This document shows, piece by piece, positions 53,796 through 64,000 of a DNA stretch of 64,000 nucleotides (the stretch's first letter is position 1; each line of letters opens with the position of its first letter). The notes under the pieces were generated by a model. That model did not search any database. It had not been told where the DNA came from and saw nothing but the letters and a program-made list of their open reading frames with translations. Both the position numbers and the translations under genes were made by a program. The stretch comes from Theocolax elegans (Eukaryota; Arthropoda; Insecta; Hymenoptera; Cerocephalidae), in the NCBI GenBank assembly GCA_026168455.1, contig CM047426.1, forward strand, positions 59,542,896-59,606,895, written 5' to 3'.

Positions 53796-53938
53796 ATTAC
53801 ATTTATTATTACATGATCATCAGATACAGATCCTCTAGATGTGTTTTGATGTGTTTATTAATTAAAGGAAAACAATTCGAAATTTATTATTTTTTCGGAA
53901 AAAAACACTACTATACTTTTACATACATGACGCTAGAG

Positions 53939-54227
53939 ACTTGAAATTTTATAGGAAACCGTCCAAAGTGATACAGGTGGCAACTGGATGTTGGAGGTTG
54001 TAGTACAGAAGCAATTAGTACGTAAAAATAAGGAATTGAATAGTTTACAAACAAATTTCAAGTCTCTACTATCATGCGTGAAAAATTTATAACGCTTCTA
54101 CCCGAAGAAAGGTAAATTTCCAACTTCGATAATTAATCGAATTAACTTATAACTTTCGTTTCGCAACCTCCACCATCTAGTCGTCTTCTATAACTCATTG
54201 GACGGTTTACTACAAAATTTCAATATG
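53939..54227. repeat. Diverged foldback of about 290 bp
   Basis: CTTGAAATTTTATAGGAAAC and CGTCCAAAG at the left pair imperfectly with the right end (CGGTTTACTACAAAATTTCA). GTGGAGGTTGCG-type words are shared by both arms. An old MITE is likely; no target duplication identified. Confidence 0.45.
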
Positions 54228-54821
54228 TAACTGTAGTTGATGTATTTCAATATGCAGAAGAAGTCAAAATTCATTTTACCAATTTTAAGTGTCATAGCTC
54301 TAAAAAAAGTTTGTACGGTCTTACACTTTGTACTTATATGGATTTTTCTTATATTATAAAAAAAAGCCAAGAAAAATCGCTTTCAAAAGGTGTATTCGAA
54401 ACATTTCCTTTCAAGCTTTTTCACAACTTAAAAGGCCCATTTTCGGTTTAATTGCTCATATACATATCCTTATATAAAAAAAGTGATGGCCGGATGTTGT
54501 GTAAGCCAAGTAAAACGCTATATGATTGGTTTACGTTTTGCGCATGTGCCTAAGATACTGTATAGGTTAGATTTGACAGCGCGGGATAAACGTAATGTTT
54601 AAATTCCCTTGACAAAATCAGACCATAATAAATTATGAATGAATATATTATTCAAAATTGTCGTTCTAAGTAAATAAGACGACAGAATATTTAAAATAAA
54701 GACATTTTTAAATATAAATATTTTTTCTATTAGATAAAATTGATTGACCAACTCTAACTTAGTTTTAGTTACTTTAGTTTTAAGTCCGAACAGTTTATTG
54801 TATAAAATTATGTAATGTATA

Positions 54822-55771
54822 TGGGCTATTTCACGTCAAGTGGTACGACGAAAATTTTAAATTGCTCCAAAATTTGAGAACAGGTTGGAAATATCTTCCA
54901 GAAGATAGAAAAAAAATTTTAGGTGTTAAAAATAATTTGCCTAAGAGTTATTCCACCATGAAAAATGGAAATTTTTCAAATTTTTACAAAAATTTCTATT
55001 TTCAAAGCCATTTATCTCAAAATCTATTAATTTTTTTTAAAAAACATTACAAACAACTTTTGTTCAAAATAATCTTTAGAACTTATCGACCTGGGTTACA
55101 ATTCTTAATTTTAAAATGTCGAAGAGATAGAACGCCCGGAAATATTGAATATCAAAAAAAGGCGACCACGCCACAATCGATTTTGATCTAACACCGCTCA
55201 AAAGATCACATTTTTTGAGAGCTTTCGAATGGCGGTGGTTATATTATTGGCCAAGATCGCTGTTGTAGGTTATGCCCTAAAACACATGAAAATTAGTGAT
55301 TTTCTGAGGTTTATGAGGCATAACTTACACCAGCGGTCTTGGCCAATAATCTAACCGCCGCCATTCGAAAGCTCTCGAAAAATGTGATCTTTTGAGCGGT
55401 GTTAGATCAAAATCGATTGTGGCGTGGTCGCCTTTTTTTGATATTCAATATTTCCGGGCGTTCTATCTCTTCGACATTTTAAAATTAAGAATTGTAACCC
55501 AGGTAGATAAGTTCGAAAGATTATTTTGAACAAAAGTTGTTTGTAATGTTTTTTCAAAAAAATTAATAGATTTTGAGATAAATGGCTTTGAAAATAGAAA
55601 TTTTTCTAAAAATTTGAAAAATTTCCATTTTTCATGGTGGAATAACTTTTAGGCAAATTATTTTTAACACCTAAAATTTCTTTTCTATCTTCTGGAAGAT
55701 ATTTCCAGCCTGTTCTCAAATTTTGGAGCGATTTAAAATTTTCGTCGTACCACTTGACGTGAAATAGCCCA
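54822..55771. mobile_element. TA-flanked 950-bp palindromic MITE
   Basis: Starts TGGGCTATTTCACGTCAAG and ends with the reverse complement, bordered by TA (54820-54821, 55772-55773). Arms of about 460 bp pair along nearly the whole length, leaving a short loop near 55284-55299. Plus-strand frames within it are mirror by-products. A transcript across it would form a long double-stranded hairpin. Confidence 0.8.
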
Positions 55772-55788
55772 TATGTTACTCTGGATGA

Positions 55789-55812
55789 ATAAATAAATAA
55801 ATAAATAAATAA
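55789..55812. repeat. (AAAT)n microsatellite
   Basis: Six AAAT-type units just outside the palindromic MITE. Confidence 0.8.
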
Positions 55813-55864
55813 ATTGATTATATCGTTATATATATATGGTAAATTTTCATTGGACCACTTTTCA

Positions 55865-55928
55865 ATATATCTAAAAATTTGTTTCTATTTTCTGGATGAT
55901 ATTTCCAGTCTGTTCTCAAAATTTGGTG

Positions 55929-55966
<38 letters not shown>

Positions 55967-55971
55967 CATTC
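55865..55971. repeat. Partial MITE arm copy and (AT)n tract
   Basis: 55865-55931 resembles the inner part of the right arm of the 950-bp MITE (TGATATTTCCAGTCTGTTCT versus AGATATTTCCAGCCTGTTCT). It is followed by about 16 AT dinucleotides (55932-55964). Confidence 0.65.
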
Positions 55972-56225
55972 CTTTAAACCGTCGAAAAGCAATAAATTAG
56001 CAATAAATTTGACCGTTGGAATCAGTTGAAAATGTTAATTAGGGGCCAAGTTACAGCAGTGACTGGTCCAACTTAAGATTTAAGTTGTCCCGACCGCTGT
56101 TTCTCGGAAACGGCTGGAGTAATAAAATTGATTTGGGCACAATAAATTAGCAATAAAATAGCAATAAATTCTAGGATAGTTAATAACGGGGCATTTTAAA
56201 GTGGCCGGGCTAACTTAATAGACAT
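55972..56225 (-). repeat. Dispersed repeat, copy B (inverted to copy A)
   Basis: Reverse complement of 30396-30651 over its full length with few differences. It lies 25.3 kb from copy A. Flanking bases of the two copies do not form an obvious shared duplication. Confidence 0.75.
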
Positions 56226-56387
56226 TAAACAGTCACGAGGATCACTCTATTCGCAAAGCAATTTGTCTTCTTTTCTACTACAAAATGACAATAATTATGA
56301 TAATGATAAATATGACCGGTTATTAGACGTTTCCGAAACAGATAAATATATCATAAAAATAATATTTTTAATAGAAGTAAAACATAC

Positions 56388-56463
56388 CATACAGACGTAT
56401 TGTACCTTCAGTCTCTCCTCTAGGATTCTTTGCAACACATTTGTAACTTCCATAATCGGATTT
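56388..56463 (-). CDS. Host exon: end of an Ig domain, DIP/lachesin-like
   Basis: A 76-bp exon with acceptor TTTGTTTCTAG before 56463 and donor GTATGTTTT after 56388. In the open phase it reads KSDYGSYKCVAKNPRGETEG and then TIRLYG. D-x-G-x-Y-x-C is the F-strand signature of I-set Ig domains, with the Cys that forms the domain disulfide; N-x-x-G-E-T is the F-G turn and G strand. The GETEGTI ending is characteristic of insect DIP/lachesin-type cell-surface proteins of the nervous system. Upstream and downstream exons are not seen, so long introns are implied. No stop; probably functional. Confidence 0.65.
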
Positions 56464-58020
56464 CTAGAAACAAATAAAAGGTACATCACAATAAAATCAT
56501 CATCAAGGAATTTACAAAATATTGTCTTATATTTTTAAATTTTAACAATGTTACCTTTTGATAGAGAAACAAAAAGACTGGGTTAGTTACTTACTTTAGG
56601 ACCGTAATGGAATTACGTTTTCAGATAACAACTAAGTAAAAAGTTGGACATAAAAATTACCTTTCTCTGAGGTCTATCTACGCATGCAAATTACACACCA
56701 GCACGCAGATGGCTCATAGTAAGAGAGGGGGAAATAATAATCATTTATAAACGATCAATCTATGCAGAGTAGTTGTACTTATTTTATAAAAGCAGAATCT
56801 CTCGCTATCTTGGGCAATCTCATTAGCCATTCAGTAAATTCGCTCGTTAATGTATCACGAATACAGGATTGACCTACTAATCTCTTACGAACTTGAAAAC
56901 ACACAAGTAAATATGCATGGACAATAAAAAAATTAAAACGTTGCCTTACCGTGACAAGGGACCACACGTGTTAATCAAAAGGCCAGGTAGATATTTTATC
57001 TTAGGATGCGCGTAAACCCTAGCTCATCTGAATAGCCACGACGAACTGAATCAATACGTATGTTCCATATGTTAGTAAAGACGGGTATCATTAAGTACAG
57101 TCAGTAAGGATGTTTGTGTACCATGGTTACAGCTAAACCCTACTTGCCTATCAGATAGTAGATGATTGTAAACTTGTGTAAAACTAAGCTAAAGTTGTGA
57201 TGCTTTATCACCTGTCTTGATACATTTTATCCCATATATTTGATTAGGTGTTTTAATAAGTTGAAATTAATTACCATAAAACTTAACAGCCCTCTAGGTA
57301 TGTTAATTTTTGAATAAGGGAAAAAATATTCAAAAGAAATTGTGATCATCAAAATTTAATTGATTTAATAGCATTGTAACAATAAATGAGGATTATTATT
57401 AGTTAACTTATCATATAAATATCTATTTACAAATTTAGATATTAAAGTCATATTGGCTTTCTTTGATACATTAATACCACTTATTTCGATGTAATATTCG
57501 ATGTTAATGAGTTGTGTAGTTATTTATACATGTGTATATATAGGGTTATTGCTTTGACAGTGACATGAATAAGAAACTGAAGAAAATCATATATTTACTA
57601 CTTAAACAGTATTAAATATACTAAATAGTTAATGTAGTGATACAAGAAAATCATTAATTGATTTCATGTGTGTTTATTACTTTTAAATTGCTTAGCAAGT
57701 ATTTGCAGATAAATTTAGACCAGACAGATAAAACTCCATCAATATAGTAAAATAATAACAAAATGAGGGTTAATATCTTGATCTTGTCATTAACGTTTAA
57801 TAAAACCTACTTGAGAATAATTTGTTTACAAAAGTATCAATGCCTCACAGGAAGGTACATAAAGATTTTAATATTTGTGACATGTATGACATTTTATATA
57901 AGCATGTTCAAAACTACTATATTGTTAAATCATTTACAATTTCAAAAGCTAAATTATATGGAATCATATAAAATTTTAAAGTTTAACTATAATATCCTAT
58001 GTAATTAGTGTAATATAACT
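56464..58020. other. AT-rich, probably host intron or flank
   Basis: Low-repeat DNA. Minus strand 56890-56779 has an open segment (RKRLVGQSCIRDTLTSEF, ending FIK stop) preceded by TGTTTTCAAG, which could be an exon, but I do not recognise it. Otherwise nothing supported. Confidence 0.4.
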
Positions 58021-58869
58021 ATGTATTCCGGGAACCTCCCTTTTGGAGGGTAGAGCACTTTTCCATGCTACCGGACGCGTCCACAGGTTGCGGATAGTGG
58101 AAAGGCCAGAGAGAGCAGTGGTTATAGGAGACTATAACCAGTCTCTCTGGTCAGTCGCTAATATACTGAATACGCGACCGCGGACAGTGGGATACAAACG
58201 CAGCTGATAGTGGTAAGTTGTTATTTTTACACCTACTCATACACCAAACACACATACATTTCCGCTCGATCTAGCTGAGTCTATGTGCAGTAGGAAGCCC
58301 TATAAACGGGTATTTTCCAAGCGGGATATGATTCAAAGGCTCTATAATCGAGACCGTCCTGTGTAAATGGGGAGACTCTATAAACGGGTGTGCTCCGTGC
58401 GTGGCATGACTGCACTGGGTTCTATGCAAGGGAGAGCGGAGACACAGCAGGTGTTATCAGATGGGTGGTGGAGCGAACTACAGGGAGCTTTCTCGTGACT
58501 GCAGGCTCGTCCACTCTGGAGGGTGCTGCCGTTAACACCAGTATCGCACTCCTGGGCCGCCACTAGTTCTTGGGCCCGAACCCGGCTTAGCCAGCATGGG
58601 AGATTACCCTTTACAGTGCTAAACGTCGGAAACGGCGCAAATCTCGCTTCTCGTAGTAATGCCGAATGGCGATCGGATGGGACCTTGCTGCGGGTTGTGG
58701 GGGAGGAACGGTCGATGCCACCGGACTGTAGGGGAGCTAAGTTATCGGGACTGCTTAGGACGGACCGTGCAAGCCACCGCCTGGTGACTATCTGACCACT
58801 TTATATAAACACACACATATAGGGGGGACGGGGATTAATAAAATATAATGGAAAGTTGTATTAAAATTG

Positions 58870-60184
58870 CAGGTACTAGAGTGCTGCCTGTGCCATCCGA
58901 TTCAGGAGAGTCACGGGAGCTTCCAAGCTCCCCCATCACGCCGGTAGGTAACCTGGCTGGTGTGGCGGAAACTGCTACAGGAAATCTCGCACGACACATC
59001 GGAGGATCGCCAACTAGCTGAGAGGCTGCGGAGAGTAAGCTGCACGAACAGCTGCTCAACATACGCAGTAGCCTGGCTAGGATGACCGAGAGAATGAATG
59101 TCCAAAAAAATGTAAGCCGCGTAATCACAAACGGAATGAGCGAAATAAATGAATCGATTGAAGTCGCGATGTTCGAATTGCAACGTATGAAACTGCTCCG
59201 CAAACCGACAATTACAAACGCTGACGTATGCATGGCTAAAGTTACTTCTCAGCAATAACAGAAACGGAAACGCGTAAATCAGACTCCTACACCTGAACAA
59301 GCTACCGTTCACCACAAAGACGCAGCCCAGATAGAAAGTTGGTCGACGGTCGTCCAAAAAAAGAAAAAAAGAGGACGGCCGCGGTCAACCCACGACCGCA
59401 CACGCAACCTGGGCCATCTACTGCCCACCAAAGTCGGCAATCGAATCGGCCAAATCCTAAACAGGAAAGAGGCACGATCCTGATCAAACCGGCGGAGGGA
59501 CAGACGTACGCAAATTCCTTACAGACCATACGTCTGAAGGTGGATCCCGCGAAGGCAAAGACGGACGTGCGACAGATCCGCAAAACGAAAGAGGGTGGAG
59601 TTCTGTTACGACTCGGTAAACAAGAGTCGCGGCAGGATTTCCAACGGACCTTACAGGTTGCTCCCGGAGAAAGTGCCCAGGTAAAAGATCTGACAGCTAC
59701 GACAACGCTAGAGTTCCTTGACCTAGACTGCATTACCAGCGAGAACGACGTAAAAGACGCGATTAACCGGGAACTCGGAACAACCGCAGAACGAAGGGTC
59801 CATGTCTTTGGGTCTAACTCTCGAGGCCTGGCCCTTGCGGTATGTGACTTTGACGCGAGGGATGCCTTCGAGATCCTTAAAAAAGGAAGAATAAAAATCG
59901 GTTGGGTTAACTGCCGCGTGAGACCTAGGCTTCGTGTACCTATGTGCCACAAATGCCTCGGATATGGGCATATTAAAAAAGACTGCAAAGGACCGGACAG
60001 ACACCAATGCTGCTGGCGATGTGGCCGAGAGGGGCACGATGCACGGGCGTGCAAAAACACACCTGAGTGCTTCCTCTGTCCTAAGAAGGACAACAAATGC
60101 CTCGCACACGTCGCTGGTTCGGGTGCGTGTGCAGCATTTAAGGCAGCACTGACGACAACGACCAAGACAATAAAATGCCGGTAA
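58870..60184 (+). pseudogene. R1-type ORF1 (gag-like) with three CCHC knuckles
   Basis: The N-terminal part (58870-59338) runs in another frame with two stops (about 59020, 59259) and has a helical segment (MTERMNVQKNVSRVITNG). The main open frame, from before 59339 to the TAA at 60182, contains GTILIKPAEGQTYANSLQTI, a central RRM-like gag region, and three knuckles near the end: CHKCLGYGHIKKDC, CWRCGREGHDARAC and CFLCPKKDNKCLAH. ORF1 binds the element RNA. The last 10 bases overlap the ORF2 start. Confidence 0.8.
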
Positions 60185-63150
60185 TTGTTCGCCAATGCAA
60201 TATGAATCGGAGTAGCGTAGCACACGCGCTGCTCCCTCAGATTGCGGCGGAGCTGGACGCAAACATCCTCGTCATCAGACAACAGTACCGGGATTTATTA
60301 CCGCCAAACTGGCTCTCTAGCAGCACGAGTACAGCGGCATTCTGGGTGCGCGGGGAATGGGCAACGCGGATCATCGCTCACGGATCGGGGGAGAGCTACG
60401 TTTGGCCAACGGTGGGCGATGTCACCTACGTCAGCGTCTACCTTAGCCCGAATTATAGCGCTCTCGAATACGCGGAGAAGCTGGATACTCTCGAAGACGC
60501 CGTGAGAGACATCCCTGGCAACAAAATCGTGGCGGGCAACTTTAACGCGCGCGCGCGGTGGAGTGGGGGATTCCCTAGACGAACAGACGCTGACGGCTGC
60601 TGTTGGAGATGGCCGCAAGGCTTGAACTGACAGTGGCAAATAAGGGAAAGACGCCGATGTACAGTCCACCCGGTTTTGGTGATTCTGTGCTCGACGTGAC
60701 TCTTGTTTCGGACAGGATGACACAAAGACTGAGGAGATGGAGAGTGATCAAAGATTACACAGCCAACGATCACCAGTACATCACCTTCGGTCTTATGGAC
60801 GAATCGCGAACGAGCAGTACTCGGGTAACTCGTCCCCCTAGTTGGGACGTGAAACGGACAGACTTAAACAAACTCGACAGACAATGACACGCGGGGAACC
60901 ACTGTCACAGGTGGAACCTCGTGAAATAACTAATCGCGACAGGGCTGAAGCGCTTGCCGGGGAAACAACCCAGTTTCTTCAACAATTGTGTGAAGCCTCT
61001 ATGCCGCGGAAACGTTACGCACGCAACCAACGAGAGACATACTGGTGGACAGCCGAGATCGCGGACATCCGACGTAGTTGCCTAGCACTCAGACGGAAAG
61101 CCCAACGGGCTCGCGACCGACAAACCGCACTAATTCTCTCCGAAGAATACAGACAGAGTAGGAGGCGTTTGCGGTACGCCATAAACAACAGCAAAAAAGA
61201 GTGCTGGTAAAGACTGACGGACGAGGTAGACTCGGATCCCTGGGGCGCGGGTTACAAGATCGTGACTCACCAACTAGGGAGACGGGTTCCGCCGATAACT
61301 AAGGACGTAGAGACGATGGACAAGATCGTCGACGGTCTCTTTCCAACTCATCCCGTAAGGAGGGAGGAAACCGTTAAACATACAAACGGAGAATGCCCTC
61401 TACTCATGAATGCGGAGCTTGCCAGAGCTGCAAACTCGTTGAAATCTAACATGGCATCGGGCTCTGACGGTGTGCCGTCGGAAATCTTACGTTTCGTCGT
61501 TTTGCGACGACCGTCGGTGCTCCTCGACACAATCAACGGGTGCCTGGTGAAGGCCATTTTCGGCAGACATTGGAAGATGGGTCAATTGGTTCTCATTAGT
61601 AAAAATAAGGGGGTCCCTGAGAATCCGTTATTCTACAGGCCACTAAGCCTACTTAACACGACTGGAAAACTGTACGATTTATTGCTTAGAATTGTTGATA
61701 AAGGACGCAGGGGACTTATAGACCGACAGAACGGGTTTCAAAAAACCTTCGGAGCGATAACCTTTGTGAAAACCATTTTCGACAAGCATAACACCAGGTG
61801 CCACGCGACCAGGCCTCTGGTTTTACTGGCTACGTTGGACGTTAGGAACGCCTTCAATTCGGCGAGAGGGTGGATATCCTGGAAGCGCTGGAAACAGCAT
61901 TCCGGGTGCCCGACTATATTCTCCGGGTTGTAAGGGACTACCTGAGGGACCGACGTCTCACATACGAGACCACTGAAGGACGAAAAGACCTATATATAAC
62001 TGCAGGAGTCGCCCAGGGTTCCATTCTGGGGCCAGACTTCTGGAACGTACTATACGACAGTCTTCTCCGAATGGAGATACCGACGGACACATCCCTCGTC
62101 GCTTACGCTGATGACGTTGCGGCCATTATCATGGCCCGTGACACATACCTGATTTAGCTAAAGCTGAACCAGGTTATGCCGCGGGTGACTGAATGGATGA
62201 AAGACCACGAACTGCAAATCGCGTTACAAAAGATAGAACTTGTGCTTCTAACCAGACGAAGAATCGACACGAGGATACCGTTGACAGTCGGACGCGAATG
62301 CGTGGTGGTCCGAGACGAAATCAAGTATCTAGGGGTGACTTTGGATACGAAACTGAGTTTCTAGCCTCACATTCGCACGGTGACTAAAAAGGCACAAGAA
62401 AAGACAAAAGCTTTGAGCAGACTCATGGCTAATACGAATGGACCGAGACCGAGCACTCGACGACTACTAATGAGCGCTACCCACTCGATCATGCTATATG
62501 GGGCGGAAATCTGGGCGGACGCGTTACACGTTAAGAGACGGGCGAAAGCGATGACTAGCGTACAGCGGGTGGGTGCGTTAAGAATCGCGTGCGCATACAG
62601 AACGGTGTCCGAAAACGCCGTTCTTGTTATCGCGGGCGTAACTTCGATCGACCTACTCGCGACGGAACGAAAGCGCATATACGATCGAAGCGCGGACACG
62701 GGACGGGTCGACGCTGCGACAGACGAACGTACGAAAACAATGGAACTCTGGCAAACACGGTGGACAAATACCCAACAGGCGCAATGGACACGTAGACTTA
62801 TCCCTGCGGTTGCTTCGTGAAAGGGGAGAGAGCACGGTGACGTAGACTTCTATCTCACCCAAATTTTGTCTGGACACGGATACTTCCGCGGCTATCTACA
62901 CAAGATGGGCAGACTTACTTCACCTGAATGTAAGTACTGCGGATAGGTCTATGATGACGCTGATCATACATTCTTCGCCTGCAGGCGATGGGCAGATCAA
63001 CGTCAACGTTGAAATGGACATAGAAGCGATCACGCCGGAAAACGTGACGAGACTTATGACGACGAACACGGACAACTGTATTGCGGATGTATTGCGGAGC
63101 AAAAAAGCAGATGGATGTCTGACAGATTGAGCGAATGTGTTGCGAGAATA
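60175..63150 (+). pseudogene. R1-type ORF2: endonuclease, reverse transcriptase, Cys/His motif
   Basis: ATG at 60175 overlaps the ORF1 stop. Endonuclease: QCNMNRSSVAHALLPQI, then IRQQYRD where a catalytic Glu is expected, VAGNFNAR in place of GDFN, and ANDHQYITF (SDH-type block with Ser changed to Asn). Frameshift at about 60600 and again near 60840. RT: MASGSDGVPSEIL, RPLSLLNTTGKLYDLLL, VAQGSILGPDFWNVLYD and SLVAYADDVA (intact). In-frame stops at 61208 (TAA), 62155 (TAG), 62362 (TAG), 62818 (TGA) and about 62944 (TAG), plus a frameshift at about 61860. C-terminal motif ECKYC...DDADHTFFAC near 62930-62970. Confidence 0.85.
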
Positions 63151-63350
63151 AAAGAGTAAAAGAATGAATGTATTTTTTGGAGACGCAAGGACAGCCGCCC
63201 AGTCTGAGGTAATGTGAATAACAGTTCCGGGCTGGTGTCAATGCGATCAGAGATATGTGGGTTTAGTGGGTATTAGTAGTTTGCTCCTACTGAGTCCCAC
63301 ACTCGGTGGACTGTCTGCTCTTGTGAGGGGGTACATAGTTTGCCGGTTGT

Positions 63351-63958
63351 GCGTAAAATGTCATTACCACAAACTCAAAATATATATACATATATATGGG
63401 TGGTTCTCTGTGACATGGAAGATGAAAAAAATAAATATTGCTATAACTGTGGGAATATGTTTTAGAGGTATCCAGTAGTTCTCCTGAATTTTTTCAGATT
63501 TTTTCTGGGCCATTATTTTAAGTTACAGAAAGTCAAAGTTGCCATTTTAGCACTTTTTTGCATTATATGTCCATTTTCATGAATTTTTAGCTCCCAGGGG
63601 ATGCATTTTTCACTAAAAACATAAGTATGACTTTTTTTGTAAAATTTTCCGAACTTTTTATTAAAAATACTTTTAAAAACATAAATGTATGCTGTCACAC
63701 TCTTGTAAGCCATTTAAACCTTAAATAGTGAAAATCAGCAATTCTGCTCCGGACTCTGGTAACCTAATACTGTCTAAAAGATGTCTTTTTATAGTCAGAA
63801 ACTGCCTAAAAATTTCCAGAGTGGGTCTATATCATTAAGATCACTTATGATCAAAATATCCGGGAAAAGTGCCCGAAATATTAATAGAAATGTATATTTG
63901 TTGCCTTATAACGATGAAGCTATTAGCATGATCATTGCAAAAAAATTTGTGCACTTAC
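63351..63958. other. AT-rich spacer
   Basis: Starts near TATATATACATATATATGGG. No gene recognised. Confidence 0.4.
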
Positions 63959-64000
63959 CTTGGAGTGGTAGAAAAGTATCTTCACTTGTTTCAGTATCCA
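63959..64000 (-). CDS. Possible exon end running off the window
   Basis: Minus strand ends at a strong donor (CAAG then GTAAGTGC, 63958-63951). One phase is open and reads DTETSEDTFLPLQ. It is on the same strand as the Ig exon at 56388, but with only 42 bp visible neither the gene nor coding status can be settled. Confidence 0.25.

Larger units (their letters stand above)
58023..63350 (+). mobile_element. R1-type non-LTR retrotransposon, near full length
   Basis: Plus strand: GC-rich 5' leader (58023-58860), ORF1 with three zinc knuckles, ORF2 with APE endonuclease, RT with YADD and a C-terminal Cys/His motif, then a 3' UTR up to about 63350. The ORF1-ORF2 overlap, three knuckles and RT layout are those of the R1 clade. 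Several stops and frameshifts show it is inactive. Insertion flanks do not show a clear duplication. Confidence 0.8.

Noticed and set aside
54862..55191. 109-codon frame in the left arm of the palindrome
   Set aside because: Lies within a non-coding inverted repeat and has no recognisable feature.
30396..56225. Proof that copies A and B are the ends of one giant transposon
   Set aside because: No matching target duplication could be found at 30395 and 56226, so it is only reported as a possibility.
57763..58008. 81-codon plus-strand frame before the R1-type LINE
   Set aside because: AT-rich composition, no domain, no splice or promoter support.
59302..60282. 326-codon minus-strand frame opposite ORF1 of the R1-type LINE
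   Set aside because: Shadow of a high-GC coding region; the plus frame carries the zinc knuckles.

Overview
This window is eukaryotic and very probably from an insect. It has GT-AG introns, dense (A+T)-rich intergenic DNA, tRNA-headed SINEs and a transposon set (R1-type and Jockey/CR1-type LINEs, Ty3/gypsy-like LTR element, Polinton/Maverick, Helitron, Tc1/mariner, a MULE with a FLYWCH-like domain, TTAA-flanked MITEs) typical of repeat-rich insect genomes. Hymenoptera is my guess, with low confidence. There is no operon structure and no CRISPR. Nearly everything is mobile DNA in different stages of decay. The one convincing host-gene piece is a 76-bp exon (56388-56463, minus) encoding the F-strand end of an Ig domain, DIP/lachesin-like. 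The window may therefore lie largely within an intron or the flank of a neuronal Ig-superfamily gene.

Layout. 1-6636: gypsy-like LTR retrotransposon (gag, zinc knuckles, damaged protease, RT, integrase ends) with a candidate 3' LTR; RNase H and the integrase core are missing. 6637-7611: GC-rich LTR-like DNA. 8130-9580: AT-rich repeats split by a foldback insertion with a 15-bp target duplication and a hammerhead-ribozyme-like motif in only one arm. 9780-15050: minus-strand Jockey/CR1-type LINE, split in its endonuclease by a 1.4-kb insertion (12262-13677). 15506-16309: fragment of a second LINE family. 17345-18315: LTR-like block. 18336-22560: Polinton relic (DNA polymerase B, packaging ATPase, integrase, minor capsid), its capsid gene split by a SINE. 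22600-26330: minus-strand Helitron with its HUH nuclease core removed. 28680-29800: R1-type relic.

30396-48840: the most structured region. A spliced FLYWCH/MULE transposase gene (four exons, 31976-35486) has a candidate C-terminal exon set 11.5 kb downstream (47019-47918), a second copy of exon 1 (48164), and inverted terminal-like sequences at 30735-31537 and 48332-48840. Inside it are nested a SINE, a TA-flanked 1.6-kb TIR element, a small MITE, a TTAA-flanked MITE, a LINE, two large tandem arrays (75-bp and 60-bp units) and a Helitron fragment.

49034-51543: an apparently intact Tc1/mariner element with 468-bp inverted repeats and an intron-bearing 345-aa transposase. 51770-56235: minisatellite, tRNA-like SINE heads, and three palindromic MITEs, one of 950 bp. 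58023-63350: R1-type LINE with ORF1 overlapping ORF2, killed by stops and by endonuclease active-site substitutions.

Only the Tc1/mariner transposase looks intact enough to be functional. The other transposon genes carry stops, frameshifts or catalytic changes. Family assignments come from motifs read by eye; no database search was possible.
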